Assembly (NCBI GenBank): GCA_023079485.1
Contig: CM041084.1
Coordinates: forward strand, 130,894,792-130,958,791
DNA length: 64,000 nt
Direction: 5' to 3'
Source of the DNA: Archilochus colubris
Lineage: Eukaryota; Chordata; Aves; Apodiformes; Trochilidae
Shown: piece by piece, positions 12,433 to 26,129 of the stretch
Position numbering within the stretch: position 1 is the first letter of the stretch
How the letters are laid out: every line of letters begins with the position of its first letter
Position numbers and translations under genes: made by a program
Notes under the pieces: model-generated
Told to the model about the DNA's origin: nothing
Databases searched by the model: none
Seen by the model: the letters and a program-made list of their open reading frames with translations, nothing else

Positions 12433-14093
12433 ATACACTGGCCTGTCATACAGGATTGTTACTCCCGTAGCTATAGGGAGCTATAGGAAAACAGCAGGAT
12501 GTTTGGTTTGGGGGTTTTTTTGCCTTTTCAGGGACTAGCATTTGAAAGATGAGGTGCTCTGTTCAAGTGTATCACAGGCAAAACATGTTACTTCACTTTC
12601 ACAAAGGCTTCCCTTAGGACTCTTTGCTAAAAGCTTTACTCCTCCACCAATATCTGCACCATTGTCATCAAACTTGGTGTGACTACAGCTTCCCCAGGAC
12701 ACTTTATCTGTAAGGGCAGTCTAAGTAAAGATGTGGAGCTGAGGAGCAGATTGCTGTCCCTAATGGATCAGTCTGTGGTTTTCATGGATATCTTTGCAAT
12801 GAAAATGGGTAAACATGGAATTTTTTTAAAAGATGATAGATCTTCACAAATCTGAGATGTGCTCCTAGGCTTGAAGCCTGTTCACTGAAGAAGTCCTGGC
12901 TGAAGAATTAGGTTGGGTCACCAAATGAAGGGTCACTTAAATGTCCCAAGCAGTCAAAACATGGAGGATGAGCTCCTGTGTGTGGCCATGCAGCAGCCCT
13001 GCTCCACACCACCTGGGGCTGGGCATAGAGAACAAAGCTCTAACAGTGAAAGATTTGGATAGGTGCTCAGTGAACCTCTTAAAAAGCACCTCCTCACCCT
13101 AGTCCCCATCTGACTGAGATATGTGGGAACTTACTGTGCTTTTCAAAACCTGCATCTAGACCAACTTGGTCTAAAGTGCTTTTCTAAAACTGTCCCAGGT
13201 CTGTGCTGCAACTCATATCCTTGTCTGCAAGAGGGCAAAGCAATGCAGACAGAGCCCCAAGGACTCTGCACAGACCTCAGAGAGGAGGTAGCTCTGCAGC
13301 ATGTATTGCAAGATCACCAAATGTGCAAAGCCAGCATCCTGCCCTTGGAAAGACTGAACAAAAAGCTTTTAAGCAGAATCCAGGAAAGAATTTGAGATTA
13401 AAAAGCTCAAAAGGTGTTCTGAATTATCTTTGCTGTTTCACTCCTACATTTGTTGTCCTACATATTTGTTTTGTTTTATGCTTAGGCAAAATAAATTAAT
13501 CAGCAGGGCTGCAGAGAAAACATCAGTAACTGAAAGATAAATGCACTCCAGAGAAACCTCCTCCAGGAAAGAGCTGACAAAATAGGAAATAGCAGGATAG
13601 GAGTAACACATCGCTCAAAGAATAAAAATAATAGAAACATCAACAGTGTTGTAATAAAAGCAAATAGATACAAACATTAAGTGAGCCACAGAAGTCATAT
13701 TTTTTACTTTTATTAAGGAAAAAAAATGTGTAACTACTCAATACTTCCCTGCAGGGAAACAAACTCAATTCTAACTTAATTTTTAAAGCCAAAAATCATA
13801 CATATCCCATTTCAGATCTGCAACAGTTACATCAAGGAAAAGCTGAATTAGTGGCAATTGCGTGAAGTGAGGAATTCACTGCAAAGTTATTCCTTTCACT
13901 TCCTCTCCCCTTTGTTTCCTTTAAACAGGAATTTTACAGCTTACCTTCATTTTTGCAGACATTGATACTTTCAATTTTAATTTTTCAATCCTGTCCATGT
14001 CATTTTGCATACAGCTTAGTAGGTGACAAATCTGTACACACAGACAAAAGATATTGTTAAATAGTTTGCTGACTTAGGATTATTATAGAATCA
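12433..14093. other. Unique non-coding DNA, no gene seen
   Basis: Two overlapping plus-strand frames (13123-13395 and 13203-13499) share the same DNA and show no domain. From about 13500 to 14090 the DNA becomes AT-rich. Nothing else is recognised. Confidence 0.55.
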
Positions 14094-14556
14094 TAGAATC
14101 ACTCTCTTCGGAAAACACCTTTAAGATCAACAATTCAGCTAGAATGCTGCAAAATCCACTGCTAAACCATGTTCCTAAGCACCACATCTACACATCTTTT
14201 AAGCACCTTCAGGGATGGCAACTCCACCACTTCCCTGGGCAGCCCGTTCTAGTGCTTGACAAAATTTCAGTAGGGGAAATTTTCTTAATATCTAATCTAA
14301 ACCTCCCCTGGCACAAATTGAAGCTATTTCCTCTTGTTTTACAGCTTGTTACTTGGGAGGAAAAGCCAACATGCACCTCACTACCACCTCCTTTCAGGTA
14401 GCTCTAGAGAGTGACCAGGTTTCCCCTCATCTTTCTTTTCTCCAGACCAAATCACCTCAGTTACCTCAACCACTTCCCATAGGACTTGTGCTCTAGACCC
14501 TTCACCAGCTTTGTTACCCTTCTTTAGGCACTTCAGTGTCCTTCTTTTAGAGAGTC
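14094..14556 (-). mobile_element. CR1 LINE fragment, diverged (minus strand)
   Basis: The plus strand starts with TATAGAATCATAGAATCAC and proceeds through diverged reverse complements of CR1 ORF2 C-terminal sequence. Landmarks are CTTCAGGGATGGCAACTCCA near 14207, CCCTGGGCAGCCCGTTCTAG near 14233, and TCACCAGCTTTGTTACCCTT near 14502. The reading frame is broken by many substitutions, so this copy is older than the one at 12.0 kb. The left boundary is sharp; the right boundary, near the word TCAGTGTCCTTCTTTT, is approximate. Confidence 0.9.
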
Positions 14557-16016
14557 CTTCTTGTTACCCAGGGTCAATGGGGCCCAGCTTGCCCTCCCTC
14601 TATGCTTTCCATGGCAGCAGACAAGAATGTAATGGATTTTTAGGGCAGGAACTGCTCAAAAGCAGGCAGGACACCTTCAGACCTGCAGTGCTTTCTTTAT
14701 ACTATGCTTACGCTCTACAAGAGGAGCTGGAATTCCCTGCAAAGTTCACACCAGCACACCCATGAGCAGGGATCCTTGATACAACAGTAGCCAGGAGTTC
14801 AAGAGGTATGATTTTAAACTGTATATTAAATAAGATATGACAAACATCCAACCCACTGCATTTTTCACCAGTCAGGTAAAAAGGAGATGAGCTAGAGTAG
14901 GGTTCACTGCCAATTTTTGGATTTCCAGCACCTGCTACAGAAACAGGATTGTTCATAAAACATCTGTGAGAGAACATTCAGCTTGGAGTCAGAGGAATCT
15001 TTTTTCTGCACCAGTGCTTCTCTAACTATGGCTATGGGATGTACTCGTAGCTCTTCTGCAGTAAGAGAAAATATGCAAATATGATAAAAATAATTAAAAA
15101 GAAAAAAAGATTGGGTGAGGAAATGAAAGCAAGTCACTAGACTAATGATTGATTACAGCATCTAAAGCTCACAGAGGCTGACAGATGTAAAACCACAGGA
15201 CTCAGCAGCCCTTGCCAGTGTGTGCTGTTTGAAAGTCATGCAGGATGTGGTCACCTCTCCTTGTTCTCAGCTACAGTGTGTTACAAAAAAATAATTTATT
15301 ACTGTCAAAACAAAGATCTGCTCAATGAAGCCAATATGGAGTTAAAATTGAGATTTTAATCCTAACCATGTAAATATTTTTAGTTGCAGTATTTTTCAGT
15401 TCTCCTGCTTTTTCCACTGACAGCAAGCCTTATTCCTTTCATGGCAGCTGAGGCCATGCTGAAATCCTTGAGAAAACACTTGTTGCATCTTATAATATTT
15501 AGGCTACTTGCTGTGATACTTACCAACATCTCTCTAAACCACAGCCTACTTCATTTACAGCAGCTTATACATACTCTTGGGCCAGCCCTGTCCTTTACTA
15601 GGTCACTGGTGTTCACTGCCTTCTGCATCCTGTTTATGCACCTTGGCAGCATCCCCACCACTCCCACACCTCGCTGGAGTTGAGTCCACTCCACCCTCAC
15701 TCCTCTTGCAGCTCTTAATTTGGGATCAAAACAGCCCCTGGTAAATGCCTCTGTTCCTGCTGAAGATGAGAGACAGGCTGACTTCACCACGTTGCTCATC
15801 TCAGTCTGAGGAAGCCAGAACTTCATCTGCAGTCTTCACCGCTGAGGTGCTCATCCATCTGTTCTGTGTGTGCACCTAGGACATGGACTGATCTCCCATA
15901 CAGTGCAGGAGCAGCTTTGCATTCGGGATTATGCAAGATGACTGTGGACCTGAGCCAATTTTCACCTTTCATACAACAGCTTAAGAGCTGGGAGTGCACA
16001 TCAGTGAAGCTCACCT

Positions 16017-16038
16017 CCATCCCATCCCATCCCACCCA
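16017..16038. repeat. Short (CCCAT)n repeat
   Basis: Three to four imperfect CCCAT units. Too short to be a variable microsatellite with confidence. Confidence 0.6.
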
Positions 16039-16237
16039 TGGGTTTCCTCTGGCTGCATGGTGTTGGTGAAGAAGGCATCCCAGCACCCCTGCATTCACTG
16101 AGCCCCTCCATGGTAAGTCAGCAGCAGCTCTCCTCCCACTTCACTGGTTTCAGCCAGGAACCTGATGCCTCTGGCAAGACACAGTCCCCAGCAAGGAGCA
16201 TGGAGGTTATATCCCCATATCAAATCACTCCACTTCA

Positions 16238-16261
16238 TTTTAAATTAAATTTTAAATTAAC
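16238..16261. repeat. Tandem 12-base AT duplication
   Basis: The unit TTTTAAATTAAA is repeated twice, with the last base of the second copy changed. It is a small local duplication in AT-rich DNA. Confidence 0.7.
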
Positions 16262-17857
16262 AATTTAGGCAAAGTATTGCTGTGTTGAGTGCAATGAATT
16301 TAGCATGGATCAGTAACCAAAATGGGATCTTTCCTTCTGCATGCCCTAAACCCTTGCACAGCTCAGTGCCCAGGAACAAGGATCCCTCCTGTGTCAGGCA
16401 CACCACCATCTCCCGTTTCCAACTCAAGAGAAATCACAGCATTAGCTTTTGTATTTTCTCCCTGTCTTAAATAGAAAAGCAGCTGGAATTCTTAAACTAT
16501 CACAGAGGACATGAATCTGAAATGATTGTTTTGTCACTTGGCTTTCTTGTTTCTGAGATAGAAAACTATTTCCTCTGCAGACAATTCAGGATTAAGGGTG
16601 AGCTTCATCCCTGTGACCAAGCAGTGCCCATGGCCTTGTACCCTCACACTGCCCCGAGGGTTTGGGATTGCATGTCCCACCCACCTGAGCAGGGCCAAAA
16701 AGATGTAAAAAAAAAAATACTGTTAACAGCATCACCTCGTAGCTATATTGCAGAGCTACTTGTACGTCAGGGATGCAGATAGCAAAGAGTTTTGGCTAAG
16801 ATTTATGCTGAAACAATTCACTTTTATAACAAAATGATCATTCTTCTGTTTTTGCATTGGCTAACTAATACCCTCTTTGTTTCTTCTGTCTGTTATGTGC
16901 TGATAGTTTTGTTAGCTTCCTTCATCTGTTTATAAAACAAATTTAAAAAAAAAAATTAGCCAGTCCAGAGGGAGGGAAAGTCCTGCATTGAGAAAAGAAT
17001 TACTTGAACATGACTTTGTGAAAAACTGTGTTAAAGAGATGTTGCAAGGAAAATGCATGGAATTCTACCAAAGGCTACTTTGGTGCTTCTGATAATTACT
17101 GCAAAAGAAAGAAAAATAAGATCCTTGGGGTTTATAAATACTCCCAGACTACATCTTTTGATCAAGAATACCTTTAAAAACAAAAGGAGATGTTGTGCAA
17201 GCACCCAGCAGCACTGAGGTGGAAATGATTCCCACCTTCTGCAGCCACACTGACATCTGCCACAGGACTGAGATCCCCCCTTCCCTCATCCTCACCAGGA
17301 GCTCACTCCCTCACTGCAGTTTTCTGTATTGGGAAGCACGTGTTGCTCTGTCCTTGCCTCCTGAGGTAGGAATCCATCATGTAGGGACCTGAAGGTGGTG
17401 GGGCAAACCCACCCTGAAGCCTGCATGGCACCCAAACATACACCCTGAGACCCATTTCACTGCCAGCAGGGAAGGGGCTCAGCAACATGGTTGGCGACGC
17501 ACTCACTGTGTTCAGTGAAATCCTTCTGACACCTTGTTCCCAAGCAAAGAAGAGGCACTATTTTTGTATAACAGGTCTACTTTATCCTGATGTTTTGTCT
17601 CTGGGCTCAATCCGACTTCCAGTTAAACCAGCAGTGTGGGAAAATGTGTCCTTATTCCTAGGAGCAGGATGCTCTGAGGGTTGAACAAGCCATTTGTCTA
17701 TGCTGGCACTGTGCTGTTGGGAAGGTGTTTGCAGAGACAGAAAAGGTAAAGACAAATGTACAGAGAGCAACAATCAGACATCCAGTTTATCAAAGGCTTC
17801 AGCCCCCAAACTTGCAAGCTTGTATTCTTTTATGCTAGGTGCTGCTCACTATATATT

Positions 17858-17888
17858 AAAAAAAAAAAACAAAAAAAACCACCAAAAA
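17858..17888. repeat. A-rich tract
   Basis: Two runs of A interrupted by single C residues. No retrotransposed gene body is recognisable upstream, so I do not call it a poly(A) tail of a pseudogene. Confidence 0.8.
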
Positions 17889-18400
17889 GCCACTTCCTCA
17901 GGCATGAGTAGAAGATGAAAATACAGGTTTGAAGGTCTTTTCATCAGCAGGTCTTCAACACACCCTTATGGGTGACCACATGATGTCTCTTGCTTTTAAA
18001 ACACTACAGACAAGAGCATCTCTTTTCCTCATCACCAGCTCCTGGCAGTCCTTCTGCACTTCTGAAAATCAGCTGGCAAATATTTGGATAGAATGAATGC
18101 AGGGTAAGCACCTGGGAACTGTGAGGCCATGGACATTTGTGCTGAAACACCACAGTCTTCATAACCCTCCTGCAGCAGCAAGAACTGAACTGCAAACACC
18201 AAAGCCAGGGCACAGCCTCAAGCTCTGCTCTCTGACTCTCAGCTCTCTCTGCTTTGTGTGATTTCAGCTCCAGTTGTACTTCTCCTCAGAACCAAGGTCA
18301 AAATTACCACAACAACTTGAGAGCTACCAGCAGAAGGGAGCACAGTTTTTCCCTGCCCTCACCAATTATGCACTTTATGCCCCCCAAATTGCACTTGATA

Positions 18401-18434
18401 TTTCTTTTTTTTTCTTTTTTTTTTTTTTTTCTTT
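18401..18434. repeat. T-rich tract
   Basis: Three runs of T separated by single C residues. No processed pseudogene is recognisable on the minus strand next to it. Confidence 0.85.
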
Positions 18435-18996
18435 AAATAATCATCAGGCTGTTTTCTTCAGAAAAGGTTCTCTACAACTAAAAATTCAAGACAGAAAAAA
18501 CAGGATTATGTCATTGTGTTGTTAAAGAACACATCTTTAAACAGTTTTAAATCTTCCAGGCGTCTTTTTCTGACTTTGCTCTGTCAATAGATTAAAAAAC
18601 AAGTTTCTATTTGGCACAGGAATTTATTTTTACTTGTAGAACAGAAACTCAGACCCAAATTGGTAATTGCACCGAGGTAGTGAACAGGTCCTAAATTAGA
18701 AGAGAGTGACACAAATAATGAAATTCTACAGATCCTAAAAACCTAGCCCAGTTTTCTGTAACACATAACAACAGCTGAAAGCCTGCCTGAACTGATCAGT
18801 TGGTCCACTCCATTAATTTAGGGAAAGGTAAGCAGCAATGTAAAAAAGAACATAATAGAATTTTATCAGTCACAAGGAACAGTAAAAATTATATTCCACC
18901 AAAGCCATTATGAACTGCTCTATTATTACATTTCATCCGTTGTGTTTAAAATGTGTTGTAAAATGCAGAAAAGGAAGAGGATACAGTTCTGATTTG

Positions 18997-19020
18997 TATA
19001 TACACACACACATACACATA
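18997..19020. repeat. Short TA/CA dinucleotide tract
   Basis: A TATATA start leads into CACACACACA and ACACAT. It is a short alternating purine-pyrimidine microsatellite. Confidence 0.7.
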
Positions 19021-22000
19021 GAGCATTTTGTGTACAGGCAGAGAAATCTTTGCCGAGCAGGATAAATTACAATATTAATGCTATAAAAATAGAGTAATAT
19101 ATATCAATACTTGGGTACAGGCACCCAGAAAGCACAGATACAGAGCAAAGTAAAATTGCATTAAAACATTCAGGAGCTGTTGGCATCACAGTGCACAAAA
19201 TGCCATTTCACTTAGTGCACTACAGCCTACAGAATTAATTAGCAAGCTCTGCTTGGGAAAAGCCTTGCAATAATATAAAATGCATTTTTTTTTCTAACAG
19301 AAACAACAAATAATCTCTATCAAAGATCATTCATTCCCTGTCACACAGCTACAGTGACTGGTAATAGAAAATAGCAACTGAAATCAAACAATGGAAACCA
19401 AGAAAGAATAAATTAGAAGATGTCACAAGCCTTTCCAAGGGAGCTTTTAGCCAAGGCTGGAATCGCTCCTATTATGTGTGCTAGGTCAAGAGCATCTAAG
19501 CTTGACGAGATTTCAGCAAAGACATCTGAGGTGGTTTCCCTTCATGGGAATGCTGGGGTCCCTGGTTGGTCCCCATCCAACAGCAGAGGGATGGTGGGGG
19601 CAGGCAAGGAGCCAGCCCTGGGGCTGCCCCTCTCATGGACAGGGAGGGAGCAGGGGAGAGATGAGAAAAGCCCTCTCTGGAGACTTGAAGCACCACAACT
19701 GCATTTCTGAAATACTCTGAGCCACATATTGCATTTTAATGAAAATCACTTGTTTCCTTAAACAAAAGCCAGCACAGCAATCTACTACACCATTTACATT
19801 GACACTTTCCTCCTAATTTCAAGAGATGCATGCTGGTACAAGCTCAGGGCTGGTTTGTTTGTTTTTTTTTTCTCTATTAAACTGCAGATATTTCCTCTCA
19901 ATATAAAAGAGTTATGTAACTGCATTTTGTATCCCTGTTCATGACCAACTACTTGACTGACTTCTGTATTATACAGGAAGAAGATGTTCTGTCGAAACTA
20001 TTAATACCAAATCTTTCAGGAAAAGGTGGACTGTTTTGGCAGCAAATCCTCATTTCCAGTGGAGAATCATCCAAAAGGAAGTCAAAGATCTGGATTCTGA
20101 ACACAAAACAAGGAGCACTTATAAACAGTCGAGACATATTTCCATGTTATGGAGGGTGAACCTGGGGCATTTTTAAAGCTTCTTCTCCCCTCATTCATGT
20201 ATAATCTTATAAATGGCAGTCAATTAAAAGCTTAAAACAAACAATGTAAGTCTTTTAGAAAAATGTTCCTTAACTTGGCTTAGTTAACTATAGCCAAGAG
20301 CTGGGTATTTTATAAGCAAAACAAGCTGCATTGCAGCAGTCTGCAGGCACCAAGGCTGCTCCCACTTCTCCTGGGGAGCTGGGACCCTCTTGCCACCCCA
20401 CTGCCAGAAACCCAGCACCTGGTTCTGCTGCACCAGCAAACCCCCACTCATGGCATGGCTATACTGACTGCCCTTACCATCCTCTGACACCCAAAGCAGC
20501 ATTTTCCCAGGAGCTGTGGTGGAGCTGGTGGTTGGGGATATGGTGATATGTTGGAAAAAGAGAGTGGATGAGGGAACACACCACAAAGATTTTTTTTGGA
20601 GGAGGTTAAGGCTTCACCATGTTTTGGGACATCTAGACTTCGGGGTGCATTGAATGGGATCTTTCAGCTGTGGCCACCACCATCCACCTCAGCTATGTCA
20701 GATTTCTCCTCAGTTAGGAACACTATGGTGCCCCTCTTGATGTGAGAAATTCAAGCTGATGAAGTCTCAATAGCCAACACCTAGGCTTTGATTTCTGCTT
20801 TTCTAAGGGGAGAAGGCAGCAGGATATCATTGTATTTGAGCATAACAGACAGTTCAGCCAGAGCTTGGTTTGGCCCATAAGCTGTGAGAGAGGTTGGCTA
20901 GGCAGCCCTACAGCCAGCACCCCAGTGTGTCCCCCATCCCAGCAGGCACTCATCTCTCCATGGGGTGTCTCAATCCATAAGCACAACACAGCTGGCAGAG
21001 GGGTTGTGAAAGGGTGAGATGTTCCAAACACAAAGGACGGAAGAGAATTTCTGTTGATATCCTTGCTCTCCATCACTCCTGTAGACTAACAAATTCTTTG
21101 CCTGAAGTAAAATAGACCCAGAGAAAACAGCTTGTTTCCTGTTTGAAACATTTGTCCATCCACCCACTTGAAAGAGCTTGCAAATCCAAGTTGCAGGTAA
21201 CACTGCTCATGCAGACACAGAAAGTGGCAAATGGTGGTTGCTGGCTTGGACAAGCTCTTAAAGACAAAATAAGCAGAAGAATTCTTGGGTTTCCATATTG
21301 CATCATCACGTTCCCATACAAGGAAAACTATGGGAGCTGGTTCTGGAGACTTTTCAATGAACAGAAGATTTTATGAACTAAACCAAGCAGGATTCACATG
21401 CAGCAACCAAAAGGAGTCAGCAGAAGATAAATATGGGTGACTGTGCCCATATTCTACAGGTTTTTTAGGATTTGTATTTTGTATCTCAGCATATGCTATC
21501 TCAGCAGCCCCATGTGAAGCCTCAACCCAAATCCTTATGAATGCCAGCAAAAAACCAAGGAAGCCACCACTAAGGGAACAGGGACATCTTCAGTAACTCT
21601 AAACCATCATTAATTTATTACAACACCCAAGTGCCCTTAACCCCAAAATATATTTTCCTGCCTTTCCACTGTATAGCCACTCACCAGAAAGAGTTAACTC
21701 AGTAGTTCTAAAAAGCACAAGGTCACAAAACAGTTCATTGAAGTAATTCTATAGTTTATATTGTCTTACTTCAAATTTGCACTACTGTCTTTACAAACTG
21801 GAAATTCTCTACTGGTTAAAAAAATCTCTGTCTTGGTTAGTTTAAATGAGGCTTTGACCTTCCTTGCAGAGAAACTGAAAGAGTTCTTTTTTATTTTCCT
21901 TTTAATTTAATAAAAAACAACCAACTGGAACAAATGCTTTTTTATTTTAATAAGTTGGACAGTGGAAATGTAGCATCATTTCATGTTGCCCCTGTTACAC

Positions 22001-23774
22001 ATTTTGATTTCCTGATCAAATTATCAATATGATCATCTGGAGTCTATGAAGTATGTAGACAAGTGACTTCCAGTGCAGATGCCCAGTCCAGGCTGCAGCC
22101 CTTCTGGGCAGTACAGGTACATCTGCTGCCCCATGGTCCTGATGGGATGGACAGTGCCACAGGGCTCTGCTGTAGGTTTTATTTTTCTTGTGGATGGTAC
22201 AATGGAACTGTGCTTCTATCAGGTCCTGGATGCTCTGGTAATGTCAGCAACATTAATTAAGCATAAGCTGCAGTGATAGGAAAGGGAAAAAGGGAGAGCA
22301 AGGATGCAAGAAAGCAACTTATGAATCCTAAGTAACTTCACATATCAAAGCACAACATCATGGGGAAACACAGTCACAAAACCCCCCTGCTGCTACCATG
22401 CCTTATGCAACCCCTTTCATGGAGCAGAATGTTCTGGCAGACAACAAACAAAAGGCTATGAAACAAATCTGATGAAATAAAAAAAACAGTCTTTCACATC
22501 ACTTCTTACTCGTGGGGCAGCCCAAAGCTTCCTCCTGCATCTCTGAGGATTGACCATGTCTCACAAGGCTCCCATCAGAGGCAGGAACAGCACAGCCCTC
22601 TCCTGTCCTCTGGGGTAGATTACAGAGTTCAGCTCAAGCAGAGGCTCAGCAGAAGAGGACTTTGGAGGGGAGAAAGTCAGCTCTTCTCTTGGCCCAGGAA
22701 TAAAGTTACAATACACACCCACAGATTGCCAGGTCTGCTGGATTTGCTATACAAATCAGGGCTAGTTTGGCTATTTTCTTGACCAAGCAAGTCCCATTAG
22801 CCAACATTTCAGTGGAACAGGTAAACTGGAAAAGACAAGGAGATCTGCATGGGGAAAGAGAAGTTGGGACTGTGTAGTAAGGTTATTTTTTACCTGATGC
22901 TATTCTCATATAATGCTAAAAGTATAAATTGAGTTCTAGGTGCACAACTAATGAATAGAGCCTGCTTGTGAGAGCTGATTTGAGTACATATTCAGTGCTC
23001 CCATTTCAAGCTGATGCCCTGTGCAGTGCTTTTCCATGCTGCTGTGGAGAGCATACTGCCAGGACACCACAGGGAGATGGGCAGCAAACACACATGCTCC
23101 ACCACCAGCACAACTCAGCATCCTTCCACCAGCAGGAAAGCCTGGATATTCTTTAGACCTGGAAACCATTCATTGCAGTGTATGAGTACCATGGGCTTTG
23201 AAGAAATGAATCGCCTTTCATCTCAGGATGTAGAAAATGCTTCTCAATAGTTGGCAATCTCTTCATCAAACAAAAGCTCTAATAATGTGGTTGAAAATCA
23301 TAATATTTAGTGACACAAAACTTAATCAAGTCTCTTTTCATGGGTGGGTGTAAAAGTGACTTGATTAATTCATTTTTGGAGGTCACAGAACCACAGCATT
23401 AAAGCTCATTTTATAACATTTATGTAATTGTGTTATGCTGAAAACCCCTTCTCTATTTAATTTATTGAGATTTCATTTAGCTGTTTATACTCCTGACCAG
23501 CACACTGCATGGCACTCCAGGGCTGGGGCAGAGGAATGTATTGCAGAGCACCTTCCAGCACCTCTGCAAGGGCTGCCTGGGGGTGCACACGTACAACCTG
23601 CTCCCTGCACCCCTTCAGGTCCACAGAGGGTCTCATAACAGAGGAAAATGGTAAACATTTCCCAAGGAAGTTGCTGGGACAGTGTTCATCTCCATCTGCT
23701 CTTTCTTTCAGCAGTGGCCAAAGTAGGACCTCCCCGGGTTTGGGTTACGCCCAACAAACATCACTTTGGTACTT

Positions 23775-24010
23775 AAGAAGCTCTTCTATTTCTGTCCCCA
23801 TACCATTAAGCTGCTCATCCCATCCCATCTTCCAGCCTTGCCTCACTGGCTGTCAAGGCCTACACCAGCTCTCCTCACCTACCCTCTCTGGCTCTCTGAC
23901 TTAGCTAAATCCATCAATCCCTCCATCTTGCTGTCCCACTCTCCCTCCTCCTCCCCATTCTCTCCTACCTACACATTCTCTCTTACTTCCACAAATCCCT
24001 CCCAGCTCCT
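23775..24010. repeat. Pyrimidine-rich (C/T) region on plus strand
   Basis: The plus strand is strongly enriched in C and T, with words such as CCCTCCTCCTCCCC near 23942. It explains why several plus-strand frames here are rich in Ser, Pro and Leu. The composition is clear; a function is not. Confidence 0.6.
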
Positions 24011-25649
24011 CATCTCCTTTGCTAGTGTCATTCTCCAGCCCCTGGCAATGTCTGTCTTCTCAACACTTCCATGGTCTGGTCTTTCCACTCTGCAGAAGCA
24101 GGAGAGAAATCAGAGGCACCAAGGGTGATGGTTGTGGTTGAGGACAGATTCAGCAGCTAAGAGCAGGAGAGGAGAGAGAGGGATGAGATTTGAAAATAAA
24201 ATATCTGGAATGAGCAGCAGCCACAGAAGTTGATATTGAAGAAGAAGCTGATGACCTCCCACACTTACCCCTCATGCTGCTATGTCAAGGCAAACCCCAA
24301 GGGACCAGGGCAAATTCCTGCACTCAACAATGAAACTGCACTGCAAGGCAGGTACACAGCATGCAGACAGTGACACTGAAGAGTCTCCCAACATGTTTTG
24401 AGTCAGGAAATGTTTTCTCTTCTATCACCTTTTGTAGCCCCCTGCTTTGCCCTCAGCGGTAAGCAATGAGAACCTCCTCTCAGTTCTCAACACACTCCAC
24501 ATCTTGCCTTACACTGCTGCACGGATGCTGTCTGCGTGTGGCTGTGGATTCCCATCCACTGCAATGACATGGAAAGCTAGAGATGTTTTTCACATTGGGG
24601 AGGGAGAAGAAAAAGAGGCAGATAACAAGTGCATGAAGCATGTGCTGAGGTGCCACGTCAAGTCACAAGCCCAGTACCAGATGTCTAGAGAAAATGCAGG
24701 CACTGAAATCACGAAGCAGCATGATTTGGAGGACAAGCTTCCACCCACTCCCAGCAGCCACTGTGAGGAATGAGCATTTGGATTTCTGCCACCTTTGCCC
24801 TTTAATTCCCATTTTAACTTTGACCTTTCATAAGTCATTCCTCAAATAAATTTATTGAGGATTGTGCAATGGAGTATCACAGTTTACCTGTGCCTGGAGA
24901 CATGCAGTCTGGATGGCAGAAAACATGCCAGGAAACGCCAGCTCACCCACTGAGCAGCATAACTCTGCTGCAGCCCTCACTCCTGTAGCACAGATTTTCC
25001 TGCTCCAGTCCAAGCTGTCTTCTCCTTGGCTGGGGAAAACCAGCCAGCTAAAGGACATTGGTATCACAGCCTTCAGCTTTCATAGGACACACCCAGCAAA
25101 CACAAAGCAGCACTCTGTTATCACTTCTTACGCCTTTTCACTGAGCTCTGGACACGTCACAACAGAAAATCAGGAGAAGCAACGATGCATAGGAAAGCAG
25201 CCTGTGACTATGCAGGGCATTAAAACCGCATATACATAGACTTACATGGTTCTCATTCAACAGCCAGTCTTCTGCAGTCCTTCCTTCCTTTCTGCCTCCT
25301 ACACTACACAGCCTTTGACACAATGAGTTTGGGCAGAGGCCACACTCAGGCCTGGCCCATCTCCACCTGTGCTATCTAAGGTGGGGAATTACACCCAGCT
25401 CAGACAGGGAGCTGTTCCAGGGTTTGTCTCTTTGGTTGGAGGGGGAGGGGGGAGTGGAAACATGAAGTATGCACTTCTCCCTTCCTCTCCAACCAGGGAA
25501 CTGGGACTAACTCTTGCTCTCAAGCATTCAGCTAAAGGCAGTGGTCAAAGCAAAACTTCTCTCTACAGAAAAGAGCCCTTCTGCAGCCACCCCTGACTCC
25601 CAGACTGTTGCTTGTGAGCACCTCCCAAGGTCTTGACTCGGTTTTATTC

Positions 25650-25782
25650 AGCTGGAGCAGGTTGCCTGAGATGGTGACCAGCTGGGCTTTGGGTTTTCCA
25701 AGGATGGAGACTCCACAGACTCCCTGGGCATCCAGCACCAGTGCTTGACCACCCTCACAGCAAAAATCCCCCCCCAGCTTGT
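25650..25782 (-). mobile_element. CR1 LINE internal fragment (minus strand)
   Basis: The plus strand contains AGCTGGAGCAGGTTGCCTGA, then TTTTCCAAGGATGGAGACTC at 25694-25713, and later GCTTGACCACCCTCACAG. Together these are the reverse complement of part of CR1 ORF2 near its C-terminus. The octamer 3' tail that should lie to the left is absent, so the copy has lost its 3' end as well as its 5' end. The fragment lies about 350 bases from an opposite-strand CR1 piece. Confidence 0.8.
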
Positions 25783-26129
25783 CTTCACCTCCCAGGTATG
25801 AGGTGGTCAAAATCACACGGTGGTTCCTCTGTAATCCTACTGTTGCGGTGGTTTATCTAATCCATAGAATGTCAAATTTTAACCAGTGGTAAAAATATCC
25901 ACCTTTCCTTCAAATCAGGAATTCTGGGAAAGTCCTGGCAAGCTGTCTGTGAGCCAGTCAGCACAGTGAGCAGCTGTGCTGTGACAAGCTGAGCAGAGGA
26001 GCTGCCTGAGACACACAAGTGTTGGAAGCACATCCTAGCATGTTCAGTCTCAAATCCAAAACCCACGTCAAGCCTGGAAGCCCTGCAAAATAGGCTTGGC
26101 AGCTCTGAAGGATTTAGGAGATCATCTTC

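Larger units (their letters stand above)
14557..25649. other. Unique non-coding DNA, no gene seen
   Basis: About 11 kb with no recognised exon or transposon. Open frames reach at most 131 codons (23509-23904, plus), in CT-rich DNA. AT-rich blocks occupy 18.5-19.4 kb and 21.6-22.0 kb. Tracts at 16238-16261, 17858-17888, 18401-18434, 18997-19020 and 23775-24010 are listed separately. Confidence 0.5.

Noticed and set aside
16788..16802. TTTTGGCTAAGAT resembling the 5' part of U2 snRNA
   Set aside because: Only about 13 bases match; the sequences on both sides do not.
23383..23405. TCACAGAACCACAGCATT as a minus-strand CR1 tail
   Set aside because: No following CR1 text.
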